Shown piece after piece: positions 50,285 through 58,786 of a stretch of 64,000 nucleotides of DNA (position 1 is the first letter of the stretch; every line of letters begins with the position of its first letter). The notes beneath the pieces were generated by a model. That model saw nothing but the letters and a program-made list of their open reading frames with translations, made no database searches and was not told where the DNA came from. A program made the translations under genes and the position numbers. Source of the stretch: Paenibacillus sp. FSL H8-0537 (GTDB taxonomy: Bacteria; Bacillota; Bacilli; Paenibacillales; Paenibacillaceae); NCBI RefSeq assembly GCF_038051995.1, contig NZ_CP150290.1:1599501-1663500 (forward strand). The letters are read 5' to 3'.

Positions 50285-50707
50285 ATGCCGAATACAACAA
50301 AACAATTGGAGCAGGAAATTATTGATGTGCTGCAAGCAAACCATGTATGCTCGTTTGCTACCGTAAATGGCGATAAGCCGATGGTGCGTTATATGGCGCT
50401 CTTCCATGATGGGCTTAACTTATATTTAGCGACAAATCGCGATACGAGCAAGGTTGATGAGCTGAGGGCTAACCCGAATGTTCATATTCTCGTTGGTTAC
50501 GATGGCAAGCCGTCTTCCGATATTGTCCAAATTCAGGCACGTGCGGAATTGTGCGCGGACGACAAGCTGCGTGAGAAGCTGTGGAATGAAAATTTCAAGC
50601 AGTGGTTTGAAGGACCTCATGATCCGGAATACATTATTATAGAAGCGGTACCGGAGTATATTGAATACTCCAGCGACGGTGGAGAAACCAAGGTGTGGCT
50701 GCAATAA
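50285..50707 (+). CDS. Pyridoxamine 5'-phosphate oxidase-like flavin protein
   Basis: A 140-residue split-barrel protein related to general stress protein 26. QANHVCSFATVNGDKPMVRYM and LATNRDTSKVDELRANPNVHILVGYDG are the family strands; IIIEAVPEYIEY lies near the C-terminus. It probably binds FMN or F420-like cofactors and acts in stress, but a substrate is unknown. ATG is preceded by AAAGGAGAG. It shares a bidirectional terminator with the convergent SEC-C gene. Confidence 0.87.
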   Translation: MPNTTKQLEQEIIDVLQANHVCSFATVNGDKPMVRYMALFHDGLNLYLATNRDTSKVDELRANPNVHILVGYDGKPSSDIVQIQARAELCADDKLREKLWNENFKQWFEGPHDPEYIIIEAVPEYIEYSSDGGETKVWLQ

Positions 50708-50756
50708 CCACCCAGTAGCACTAGCGGTTAACTAGAGTTTTCCATAAAAAAAACCG

Positions 50757-50804
50757 AAAAGAGCCCGCTGCTTTCACGTTCATGTGAAGGCGCCGGGCTC
50801 TTTT
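50757..50804. terminator. Bidirectional terminator
   Basis: AAAAGAGCCCG (50757-50767) and CGGGCTCTTTT (50794-50804) pair over 11 bases, with CTTTCAC/GTGAAG inside. A-rich on the left and T-rich on the right, it serves the convergent genes on both sides. Confidence 0.9.
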
Positions 50805-50854
50805 GCTGCTATTGGCAACCATGTAACTGTAAACGATTGAAGCCCGGCTCTAGC

Positions 50855-51409
50855 TTAAGCCTTCACAAGCTCCTCTTGCTGGAGCTGCTCCGCATTCTCA
50901 GCATCGTCAGTGGCTGCTGCCTCAGGCTGCTCCGCTTGAAGCTCTGCATATTGCTCCATAAAGAAGCTGGTCAGCTCGGTGCATTTTTTCGATAGAGTAG
51001 ATACGGATACGCTGTACTTCTCGGCAAGCTCGGCTTTCGAGCTTGGAATGCTCTGAATTTCGCAGATCAAATATTCCAAAGCCGCGCAGTAGACGCCGGA
51101 TTTACGGAAAGAAGGTTTATTTGCATCCGTATATTCCTTCCACATAAACAGGGCAAGGCTAATTTGGGCAGGCGTATAGCCCTCCTTCATTTGCTTGGCC
51201 AGTTCACGGGCCAGCTCACCATAGGATGGAGCTTCCCATACAAGCTCTTGATCCAGCAGGCGTTCGATATCCGCGTAAGACTGCAGTCCGCCTGAAGCTT
51301 GGGCCGCTGCCAAACGGCGCTCTTCCTCACGGTCCAGCTCGATACAGCATTTTTTATATTTACGGCCGCTGCCGCAGTGGCATACATCATTTCTTCCTAG
51401 CTTTAACAT
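50855..51409 (-). CDS. SEC-C motif protein
   Basis: The N-terminal 25 residues (RNDVCHCGSGRKYKKCC) are a SEC-C zinc-binding motif as at the end of SecA. The rest (about 160 residues) is helical and includes ELAEKYSVSVSTLSKKCTEL near 135-155, which resembles a helix-turn-helix, and a Gln/Glu/Ala-rich tail. Such stand-alone SEC-C proteins are common but poorly understood; nucleic-acid or ribosome association is possible. The ATG at 51409 has AAGGAGACTT upstream. Confidence 0.85.
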   Translation of the reverse strand: MLKLGRNDVCHCGSGRKYKKCCIELDREEERRLAAAQASGGLQSYADIERLLDQELVWEAPSYGELARELAKQMKEGYTPAQISLALFMWKEYTDANKPSFRKSGVYCAALEYLICEIQSIPSSKAELAEKYSVSVSTLSKKCTELTSFFMEQYAELQAEQPEAAATDDAENAEQLQQEELVKA

Positions 51410-51546
51410 GTTAAGTCTCCTTAGGCAAAAAAGTTAATCGCACATAAGGAGCTGCTAAGCAGATTTCCTTTATGCACCCTTACCATGGTAGCGGTTTTGA
51501 CGCATTCAGGCAAGGGGCGGCCGCAAATTCCTATTCTTATTTGAGC

Positions 51547-53448
51547 CTAGCGTGCGCCAACATTCGTGCCAGATGGCGTGCCGGAGCCGATTAAATCGCT
51601 GCCGGTCGCCAGCTTAAGGAAATTGCCAAGATTCGGCGAGCCGTCTGCATTGCGGGTAACGGAAGGAGTCAAGCTCACGAAGTCAGCCGAGCTTGCAAGC
51701 AAGCCTTTGCCGTTTACGCTGGCATTGCTTTTCCACCAAACATTGGTATTTGAAACATCGGTGCCGCTTGTTTTGTCACTGGAGCCGCCGCTGAGGCTCA
51801 GGTTATTGGTGAATATATGTGTGCCTAAATCAAAAGCGAAGTTGCTTTGTCCATTGCTCCACGAGGTATTGTTTTTCATGGAAATGGAGCCTGGGTTGCT
51901 GTTATAAGTGAAGCCATGCTTTTTATTTTGGAAAGCGATGCTGTTCTCGACAATGTGATTTACGGCAATTTTTTCGCCGCCCAGCTTGAAGCCATTGCCA
52001 TCGCTATCGGTTGTCGTTGTACCGTCGGACGTTTGGCCATTTTGATAGGCGATGCTGTTGCGAATCGTTACCATTCCAATAGCTCCCGTATCGGTTTTTG
52101 AATACAGGTCCCAGCCGTCATCCACGTTATACGCCGCAATACAGCCGTCGAAAACATTGCCCGGGCCAACCGTCAGCTTCGCCGCAAAGCCGTCTGCATC
52201 CTCCCCATTATCCGGATCATAGTTGTCGTGGGAATAAGAATTAATAATTTCATTGTAAGCTGGCCACTCGCTGTAGCCGGCAGTGGATACATAACGTCCA
52301 AGCTGCAGGCCAGTGTCGCGGTTATGATGCGTTTCAACATTTTCAATCCGGTTGTAATTTCCGCCGATGAAGATGCCGTTATCTCCAGCACCCTTCACTT
52401 CAAGACCTTTCACAAACCAGTAGTGGCCGTTAATTTGCAGACCGCGGTTCGTGGAGGCAAAAGCTTGTGCGGAGAAATCCAGCACAGGCTTCTCGCTGCC
52501 ATAGGCGACAAGTCCTTTGCGCGCGCTCACCGAGCTTCCGCTGTTCGTCCGTTCAATCGTTACCGTTTCAGAAAAAGCATAGGTGCCGCCGCGCAAATAG
52601 ATCGTTTTGCCCGGTTGAATTTGCGTCAGTGCTGCTGCAAGTGTAAGCGGGCTGCTGATAGTGCCGCTGTTGCTGGCAGAACCATTGGCTGCTACGAACA
52701 GATCGCCTGCGGCTGGTGTTGGTGTAGCGGTGGGTGCTGGTGTAGCTGTAGGAGCCGGAGTTGCTGTCGCTGTCGGTGCTGGAGTTGCTGTTGCCGAAGG
52801 CGTTGGCGTTGGAGTCGATGCCGAATCCGACACGCTCACATTGTCATATTTAGCGGCTGCCTTAAGGCTTACGAGACCAACTGCGCCTGAAGTGAGGCTG
52901 GAGTCCGTAGCCGTCAGCACCTGCGTGCCGTTCAAATGCATAGAAATTGCAGAGCCAGACATCGTGAGCTTTACCGTGTACCAAGTACCGGCAGCAACAG
53001 GGTAGTCAACGGTTGCCAGAGTAGTAGTGGAACCGCTTACTTTTTTGCGTATTTCAAGCTTGCCGCTGCCACTGTTATAAAGCGACGCTGCATAAAAATT
53101 ATTGCCATCCTGGTAGCGTCCGGCTACATAAGCCCGGTTCGTTCCATTGAAATTATCAATTTTCACCTTGGCTTCAACGCTGTAATTCGTCCAAGCCTGA
53201 TTGCCTGCGGAGGTGCGGCCTTCTGAGGAGCTGGTCTGAGCATATACATTTGAGCCGCTATCCTGTACGATTGACCAGATGCCGCTTGTGGCGGTCCAGC
53301 CCAAGGCGCCGCTACTTTCAAAATCGGCGCTGTAGAGCGTAGCCGCCTGAACTTTTCCGAGCATAGATGTAAAAGGAAGGGCTAGACAAAAGCAGAGCAG
53401 GAAGGCGAGCGGTTTAATCCCCTTTTTCTTAAAAAACATGGTGGACAT
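51547..53448 (-). CDS. Secreted pectate lyase, PL9 family, with N-terminal LamG-like domain
   Basis: Extracellular enzyme that cleaves polygalacturonate by beta-elimination. Order in 633 residues: signal peptide (about 1-35, ending VQAA); a LamG/concanavalin-like domain (about 37-210); a Pro-Thr-Ala linker of repeated PTATPAPT units (about 212-250); a right-handed beta-helix (about 252-633). The helix contains DADGFAAKLTVGPGN, where the Lys near residue 424 corresponds to the catalytic base of Pel9A, and VDDGWDLYSK with calcium-ligand Asp residues. The start is preceded by GGAGGAAAT. A likely cre site lies 77-90 bases upstream and an AraC regulator gene follows upstream on the same strand. 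Confidence 0.9.
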   Translation of the reverse strand: MSTMFFKKKGIKPLAFLLCFCLALPFTSMLGKVQAATLYSADFESSGALGWTATSGIWSIVQDSGSNVYAQTSSSEGRTSAGNQAWTNYSVEAKVKIDNFNGTNRAYVAGRYQDGNNFYAASLYNSGSGKLEIRKKVSGSTTTLATVDYPVAAGTWYTVKLTMSGSAISMHLNGTQVLTATDSSLTSGAVGLVSLKAAAKYDNVSVSDSASTPTPTPSATATPAPTATATPAPTATPAPTATPTPAAGDLFVAANGSASNSGTISSPLTLAAALTQIQPGKTIYLRGGTYAFSETVTIERTNSGSSVSARKGLVAYGSEKPVLDFSAQAFASTNRGLQINGHYWFVKGLEVKGAGDNGIFIGGNYNRIENVETHHNRDTGLQLGRYVSTAGYSEWPAYNEIINSYSHDNYDPDNGEDADGFAAKLTVGPGNVFDGCIAAYNVDDGWDLYSKTDTGAIGMVTIRNSIAYQNGQTSDGTTTTDSDGNGFKLGGEKIAVNHIVENSIAFQNKKHGFTYNSNPGSISMKNNTSWSNGQSNFAFDLGTHIFTNNLSLSGGSSDKTSGTDVSNTNVWWKSNASVNGKGLLASSADFVSLTPSVTRNADGSPNLGNFLKLATGSDLIGSGTPSGTNVGAR

Positions 53449-53524
53449 TACGTGTATTTCCTCCTTTGTAATTGCTTTAATTGTATTTTATTCCAGTTAA
53501 CCTCCTTGGACACATCGTAAGGAA

Positions 53525-53538
53525 TGAAAGCGATTCCA
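53525..53538. promoter_or_regulatory. Candidate catabolite-responsive (cre) element
   Basis: TGAAAGCGATTCCA fits the CcpA consensus TGWAANCGNTNWCA at all but one position. It lies between the pectate lyase and AraC genes, 77-90 bases before the lyase start. Confidence 0.55.
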
Positions 53539-53565
53539 GCAATAATCATTACCTCACATGTTCAT

Positions 53566-54468
53566 TTACCCGCGAAAAATGGGGCTTTTTCGGTAGGCCG
53601 TTGCTGTCAGGCCATATTGTTTTTTGAAAATCGTACAGAAATACTCCAGCGTAGCAAACCCGGTCTGTTCGGCAATAGCTGCGATAGGCAGCGTTGTAGA
53701 TTTGAGCAGGCGTGCTGCGACACTCATGCGGACCTGATTTTTTTTATTCGTGAACGACATGCCGTACAGCTGTCGAATCGAGCGCTCCGTTTGACGGACG
53801 CTTAAGCCGAGCTTCCCAGCGAGCTCCTGAATCGTTAGATCGATGGGGCTTGATAGAAATTGCTGCTCTATAATGGCGATACGGCTGTCATCGAGCGTTT
53901 TGGTCGGGGCGCTTACGCGCGAGGGCTCACCCTGCTTATAGTTGCGGATCAGCCTAATGAGTATTTGCTCCATAATGCTGTGAATAGCTGCGTAGTAGCC
54001 AACCGCCTGCTGCTCAGCCTCTTCGAACAATTGCTGGAACAGGGGCAGCATTTGCTGCGTGTCCTCGCCGAACCAGAACGATTTTTCCAAAAAAGCTTCC
54101 GCAATACCGGTCAAATCCTCCTCGCGGCCGCTTGCGGGAGCGGTGTTTTTGCCCGGAGCTGGCGGCTGCTCCTCAAAGCAGATGCAAAATTCAGCCATCG
54201 GGTCAAGCAGATCGGTAATTTGCTCATGGGCGATATCCGGGCCGGTCATAAACAGACAGCCAGGCTTAATCTCGTATTGCTGTCCTTCGGCAATCAATGT
54301 GCCTTTGCCCGTAGGAATATAATGAAGCTCATAGCTGCGGTTGCTATGGCGATGCTCAATGATCGATTCGTAGAAATAGCCGCAATTGACGTATTGGACG
54401 CTAAGCATTTTATGGCCTAACGCCAGCTTGATATTTAAGTGATTGAAATGCACCGTTGGATAAAACAT
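53566..54468 (-). CDS. AraC family transcriptional regulator
   Basis: About 300 residues: an N-terminal cupin-type sensor (about 20-100, ELHYIPTGKGTLIAEGQQYEIKPGCLFM) and a C-terminal double helix-turn-helix (about 205-295, QELAGKLGLSVRQTERSIRQLYGMSF and IAEQTGFATLEYFCTIFKKQYGLTATAYR). The ligand is likely a sugar or oligosaccharide. The gene ends 118 bases before the pectate lyase start on the same strand and probably controls it. Confidence 0.88.
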   Translation of the reverse strand: MFYPTVHFNHLNIKLALGHKMLSVQYVNCGYFYESIIEHRHSNRSYELHYIPTGKGTLIAEGQQYEIKPGCLFMTGPDIAHEQITDLLDPMAEFCICFEEQPPAPGKNTAPASGREEDLTGIAEAFLEKSFWFGEDTQQMLPLFQQLFEEAEQQAVGYYAAIHSIMEQILIRLIRNYKQGEPSRVSAPTKTLDDSRIAIIEQQFLSSPIDLTIQELAGKLGLSVRQTERSIRQLYGMSFTNKKNQVRMSVAARLLKSTTLPIAAIAEQTGFATLEYFCTIFKKQYGLTATAYRKSPIFRG

Positions 54469-54647
54469 CTTTTTCCCTGTCCCCTTATGGTTATATAACG
54501 ATAGGATACCATAAATAATGCCAAGCTAACGCTTTGACAAGAAACGTTCATCCGAAATGTTGAGTATCTGGGCTTTGGTTTCAGGAGCAGGGCAATGGGT
54601 AAGCATAGATGATAGGCATGACTAAGGAACAGAGGGGAAGCTTCAGT

Positions 54648-55730
54648 ATGCGTTTAACCCGATTGAATCAAATTTTTGTCAGCATCGTATTGGTGCTGCT
54701 TATCTTGTATTTGTTTGCGCGCAACTCCGCGTTTTTTGACCCGATTATGCTCGCGCTGAAAATCATCTTTGTACCGATTGTGCTGTCGGTATTTTTGTAT
54801 TATCTCCTCCGCCCATTGGTCGCACGCCTGCATCGCTTGAAGCTGCCGAAGCCGCTCTGCATTCTGCTCATTTATGTGCTTGCGGCTGCGCTCATTACGC
54901 TGCTCGGCATCGTCGTATGGCCGATATTGCAGCGCCAGCTGACGGGTTTGCTGGAGCAGCTTCCGAAGCTTGCGGATGATTTTCGAAGGCAGCTGGAGCA
55001 GCTGCAGAAAAATCAAATTTTGTTTGGTGTCGACCTGTCGAAATTCGATTTTGCAGGCTTTAATTTAATGGATAAAGCGGAGCCCTATTTGACAAAAAGC
55101 ATTGCATCGGCAACCGACTATGTGAAAAATGCCTTTTCCGTGCTCTCCAATTTTATAATCGTCGTTTCCACGGCGCCGCTGCTGCTTTATTACATGCTGA
55201 TGGATGACCGAGCTGCGGTCCGCAAGCTGCTGGAGCGGGTTCCCGGGCGTTACAAAAGCGGTTTGAAAGAAACGCTGCAGGAGATGGACAAGGCGCTAAG
55301 CGGCTTTATTGTCGGACGGGTTACCCTTTGCCTGCTGCTTGGCGGGATGGTGCTCATCGGCTTTCTTCTCATCGGTTTGCCGTATCCTCTGGTGCTAGCT
55401 CTCGTCATTGCTTTCATGAATATGATCCCGTATATTGGGCAAATTTTGGGGCTCATTCCTTGTGTGATCGTGGCGTTTATCGATGAGCCAACGTCCGTCA
55501 TCTGGGTTGTGGTCATCATTATGCTGGCTCAGCAGATTGAAGGAAATATTTTGTCCCCGTATATTTATGGGCGAAAGCTGGACGTTCATCCCATTACAAC
55601 GCTGCTGCTTATTCTCGTTTCAGGGGCGCTGGGCGGCATTGTCGGCATCATGGTTGCGATCCCGGTTTATCTGCTTTTGAAGATCATTATCGTGCGGATT
55701 TATAATCGCTGGGAAAAAACTGTCACCTAA
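54648..55730 (+). CDS. AI-2E family transporter homologue
   Basis: Membrane protein of 360 residues with about eight hydrophobic segments. APLLLYYMLMDDR, LPYPLVLALVIAFMNMIPYIGQILGLIPC and GNILSPYIYGRKLDVHPITTLLLILVSGALGGIVG are the family landmarks. Some members export autoinducer-2 or serve as Na+/H+ antiporters; the substrate here is unknown. ATG 54648 is chosen by AGGGGAAG 9 bases upstream; an earlier ATG at 54609 adds 13 residues. Confidence 0.88.
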   Translation: MRLTRLNQIFVSIVLVLLILYLFARNSAFFDPIMLALKIIFVPIVLSVFLYYLLRPLVARLHRLKLPKPLCILLIYVLAAALITLLGIVVWPILQRQLTGLLEQLPKLADDFRRQLEQLQKNQILFGVDLSKFDFAGFNLMDKAEPYLTKSIASATDYVKNAFSVLSNFIIVVSTAPLLLYYMLMDDRAAVRKLLERVPGRYKSGLKETLQEMDKALSGFIVGRVTLCLLLGGMVLIGFLLIGLPYPLVLALVIAFMNMIPYIGQILGLIPCVIVAFIDEPTSVIWVVVIIMLAQQIEGNILSPYIYGRKLDVHPITTLLLILVSGALGGIVGIMVAIPVYLLLKIIIVRIYNRWEKTVT

Positions 55731-55803
55731 TAGGCTCCCTTTACGTATGAACAGATTAGGTTTGTTCTCATTTTGTTCATATAAATAGAAGGGAGAGGTT
55801 TAA

Positions 55804-56838
55804 TTGAACACGGAAATAAACAGACCGCAAGGAAGCCAGCAGCCGCTTAATCCAAAAACGGTAAAAAAGGCGATCATCGGGGCAGCCATCGGCATCGTAG
55901 CCGTTACGCTCGGATTTTCATCTTTTTATACGGTACAGGAGCAGGAGCGCGCGGCGATTTTGACATTTGGAAAGTATACGGGGGAAGCGACGGCTGGGCT
56001 GCATTTTAAGTTTCCATATCCGATTCAGCAGGTGGTTACGGTGCCGGCTGAGCTTGTGCAGCGCATTCATATCGGGTACCGCCAGAATGGGGACAGCGTC
56101 ACACCCGTTGACGACGAAGCGCTCATGATTACCGGGGATGAAAATATTGTATCGGCTGACGCCGTCGTCCAGTGGAAAATAAGCAATTTGCATGATTACT
56201 TGTACAACATTGATGATCCGGAGCGCTTCCTGCGCAATGCGGCGAGCTCCTCCATCCGTTCGGTTATTGGTTCAGAGAAGCTCGATTATGCGATTACGGA
56301 CGGAAAAACCGTTATTCAGGATAAGGTGCGGGAGAAACTGCTGGAGCTGCAAACAAAATACAAAACCGGCATTCAAATTATGGACATTAAATTCCAGGAT
56401 ATTGAGCCGCCAAGCGGCCAGGTAGAGGAAGCGTTCCGTGAAGTCACGAATGCCCGCGAGGAGAAAAACACAAAGATCAACAACGCGGCAAAATATGAAA
56501 ACGACCGCATTCCGAAGGCGCGCGGTGAAGCACAGGCGCTGCTTGAAAATGCCGAAGCGGAGAAAAAGTCGCGGATATTGAACGCCGAGGGCGACGTCGC
56601 GAAGTTCAATGCGATTTTTGCCGAATATAAAAATAGTCCGGACGTTACACAAAGCCGTCTTATCCTCGAGACGCTGGAAAAAATATTGCCGAATGCGCAA
56701 ATTTTCATTACAAACAGCAATAGTGATACAGTGAATTACTTGCCGCTGAATGAGCTGCTGCGCAGCAAAAGCACTTCGAGCAGCTCCAGCAATTCACAAA
56801 CCCCTGCTCCGCAGGCGGAAGGGGGAGCAACACCATGA
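55804..56838 (+). CDS. hflK: HflK, membrane-protease modulator (SPFH/band 7)
   Basis: With HflC forms a membrane complex that controls FtsH protease. One membrane segment at about residues 23-43, then the SPFH domain (EQERAAILTFGKYTGEATAGLHFKFPYPIQQV), a helical region RGEAQALLENAEAEKKSRILNAEGDVAKF, and a Ser/Gln-rich tail. TTG start with GAAGGGAGAGG upstream. Ends in the start of hflC (ATGA), so the pair is translationally coupled. Confidence 0.93.
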   Translation: MNTEINRPQGSQQPLNPKTVKKAIIGAAIGIVAVTLGFSSFYTVQEQERAAILTFGKYTGEATAGLHFKFPYPIQQVVTVPAELVQRIHIGYRQNGDSVTPVDDEALMITGDENIVSADAVVQWKISNLHDYLYNIDDPERFLRNAASSSIRSVIGSEKLDYAITDGKTVIQDKVREKLLELQTKYKTGIQIMDIKFQDIEPPSGQVEEAFREVTNAREEKNTKINNAAKYENDRIPKARGEAQALLENAEAEKKSRILNAEGDVAKFNAIFAEYKNSPDVTQSRLILETLEKILPNAQIFITNSNSDTVNYLPLNELLRSKSTSSSSSNSQTPAPQAEGGATP

Positions 56839-57701
56839 AGAAAAACCAATTGATTTTGCTAGTCAGCCTTGTGGTCATCGTCATCCTTGGCGCAGGCTCG
56901 ATGTACATCGTAAAGGAAGGCGAATACAAGGTCGTGCTGAAGTTTGGTGAAGCGGTGCGGGTTGCCGAAACGCCGGGTCTCAAGCTGAAAATTCCATTTA
57001 TCGAAAGTGTATCGCCATTGCCGAAATACCAAATGACGTATGAGAGCAATCCAACGTCGATTTTGACGAAGGATAAGAAGCCGATTATCGTGGACAATTA
57101 CACCGTTTGGCGCATTACGAAACCGGAGCAATTTTTGAAAACGGCACAGACGGTAAGCGCGGGTGTCCAGCGTATTGATGAAGCGGTATACAATTCGGTC
57201 AGGCGCAAGCTGTCTGAGGTGAATTACGATAATATTATTAGCGAGCAGACGGAGCGCGGCAATATAAATGATGAAATTACGCGCGATGTAGCCGAGGCGC
57301 TGAAGCGTGATGATTATGGCGTTGAGGTGATCGATGTGCGCATTAAGCGGACGGATTTGCCTGAAGGCAATAAGCAAAGCGTGTACAATCGGATGATTTC
57401 CGACCGTCAATCCATCGCGGCCCGTTACTTGTCCGAGGGTGATGAGGAGTCGCGCAAAATTACGTCGAAGGCTGACCGTACTGCAAGCGAGCTGATGTCG
57501 CAGGCACAGGCTGACTCGAAAAAAATCATTGCCGAGGGTGAGCAGCAGGCGGCGAAAATCTACAATAAAGCATACGGGCAGGACCCGGCGTTCTATAATT
57601 TTTACCGGACGCTGGACAGCTATGTGACGACGCTCAAAAATGAGCCGGTCATCATGCTGCCAATCGACTCGCCATATGCGAAAATTTTGCTTGGCCAATA
57701 A
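56835..57701 (+). CDS. hflC: HflC, membrane-protease modulator (SPFH/band 7)
   Basis: Partner of HflK in the FtsH-regulating complex, 288 residues. Membrane segment at about residues 5-22, then VKEGEYKVVLKFGEAVRV and the SPFH domain with DYGVEVIDVRIKRTDLPEGNKQSVYNRM, then ARYLSEGDEESRKITSKADR and a helical C-terminus. Starts inside the hflK stop codon and is followed by a strong terminator, so hflKC forms a two-gene operon. Confidence 0.94.
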   Translation: MKKNQLILLVSLVVIVILGAGSMYIVKEGEYKVVLKFGEAVRVAETPGLKLKIPFIESVSPLPKYQMTYESNPTSILTKDKKPIIVDNYTVWRITKPEQFLKTAQTVSAGVQRIDEAVYNSVRRKLSEVNYDNIISEQTERGNINDEITRDVAEALKRDDYGVEVIDVRIKRTDLPEGNKQSVYNRMISDRQSIAARYLSEGDEESRKITSKADRTASELMSQAQADSKKIIAEGEQQAAKIYNKAYGQDPAFYNFYRTLDSYVTTLKNEPVIMLPIDSPYAKILLGQ

Positions 57702-57725
57702 GGGCCAGCTTTGGCTGAATGACAG

Positions 57726-57770
57726 GGCGTGGAAAAGAGTGGAGCAGCACTCTTTTCCACGCCTTTTTTT
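57726..57770 (+). terminator. Terminator of hflKC
   Basis: A 16-bp perfect stem (GGCGTGGAAAAGAGTG / CACTCTTTTCCACGCC) with a 6-base loop and a seven-T tail. Confidence 0.95.
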
Positions 57771-57866
57771 GTCGTCCTCAGGCAGGTGTACAAACCAATT
57801 GTGCCGCTGGCGCACTTCCTAATAGAAGCGAGCGAATCATGCTCGCGCTGGAAGGGAGGGTGAAAG

Positions 57867-58637
57867 ATGGCTGATAGGATACAAGATTTTATTCCGGCAG
57901 GCAGGAACAATCGTCCCGGCACAGCCATTCAAGGGCCGAAATATGTGACGGTACATGATACAGCGAACAGCTCGAAGGGGGCGGATGCGCTTTCCCATGC
58001 CAAATATTTAAAAGGAGGTGCCGCCGCAGCACTGCCCGTCTCCTGGCATTTTACCGTGGATGATACGAGGGTGGTGCAGCATTTGCCTGTGAACGAGCAT
58101 GGCTGGCATGCAGGCGATGGCAATGGGCCGGGTAACCGCAGCTCAATCGGAATCGAAATTTGTGAAAATGGCGATGGCATCCGCAGCAAGGCGGAGGCGA
58201 ATGCAGCGGCGCTCATTGCCGAGCTGCTGCGCAAGCTTGGGCTGCCGATTACAGCAGTCGTCCAGCATAACCGCTGGAGCGGCAAAAACTGTCCGCATAC
58301 GTTTCGGAGCCGGCCGGGCGGCTGGGAAAGCTTTTTGCAGCAAATCAAAGCGCTGCTGGGCAATCTCGTGGAACCAGAGCCGGAGCCGGAGCCAGAGCCG
58401 GAACCGGAAAAGCCGGAAGAGGAGGGGGAGCCAATGACAGAAGCGGAGCGCCTGCAGTTTGATACGCTTGTGAAGCGGGTAACGGAGTTAGAAGCCAAGC
58501 ACAGTATGGCGGTGCCAGCATGGGCGAAAGCAGCAGTTGCGGCTGCGGTAGCTGCTGGCGTCATCGACACGCCGGAAGGTGGTTCGCTGGACTTTTATCG
58601 CTTGCTGACGGTGCTTTATCGCAAAGGGCTGCTGTAG
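57867..58637 (+). CDS. N-acetylmuramoyl-L-alanine amidase (amidase_2), phage-endolysin-like
   Basis: Zinc amidase that cuts peptidoglycan between MurNAc and L-Ala. The amidase domain covers about residues 20-160: YVTVHDTAN (zinc His), SWHFTVDD, NRSSIGIEICENGDG and HNRWSGKNCPHTFR (His and Cys ligands). A Glu-Pro repeat linker at about 170-186 leads to a helical C-terminal region (EAKHSMAVPAWAKAAVAAAVAAG). There is no signal peptide, as in endolysins or mother-cell enzymes, yet no phage genes lie nearby. The start follows GGAGGGTGAAAG. Confidence 0.88.
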   Translation: MADRIQDFIPAGRNNRPGTAIQGPKYVTVHDTANSSKGADALSHAKYLKGGAAAALPVSWHFTVDDTRVVQHLPVNEHGWHAGDGNGPGNRSSIGIEICENGDGIRSKAEANAAALIAELLRKLGLPITAVVQHNRWSGKNCPHTFRSRPGGWESFLQQIKALLGNLVEPEPEPEPEPEPEKPEEEGEPMTEAERLQFDTLVKRVTELEAKHSMAVPAWAKAAVAAAVAAGVIDTPEGGSLDFYRLLTVLYRKGLL

Positions 58638-58676
58638 GCAGCATACAAAGCAGGCAAAGGCCAAACGCAGGGCGGA

Positions 58677-58700
58677 GGCGGCTCAAGCGAGCCGTCTTTC
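58677..58700 (+). terminator. Terminator of the amidase gene
   Basis: GGCGGCTC (58677-58684) and GAGCCGTC (58689-58696) pair over 8 bases with one G-T pair, loop AAGC, then TTTCGTCATTTT. Confidence 0.65.
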
Positions 58701-58786
58701 GTCATTTTCGACCCAAACGGCGAATAAACTGTTACAATGAATACTATAGTGGTAAATAGTTAGTCGGCAAAGGAGTGATGTGCAGA

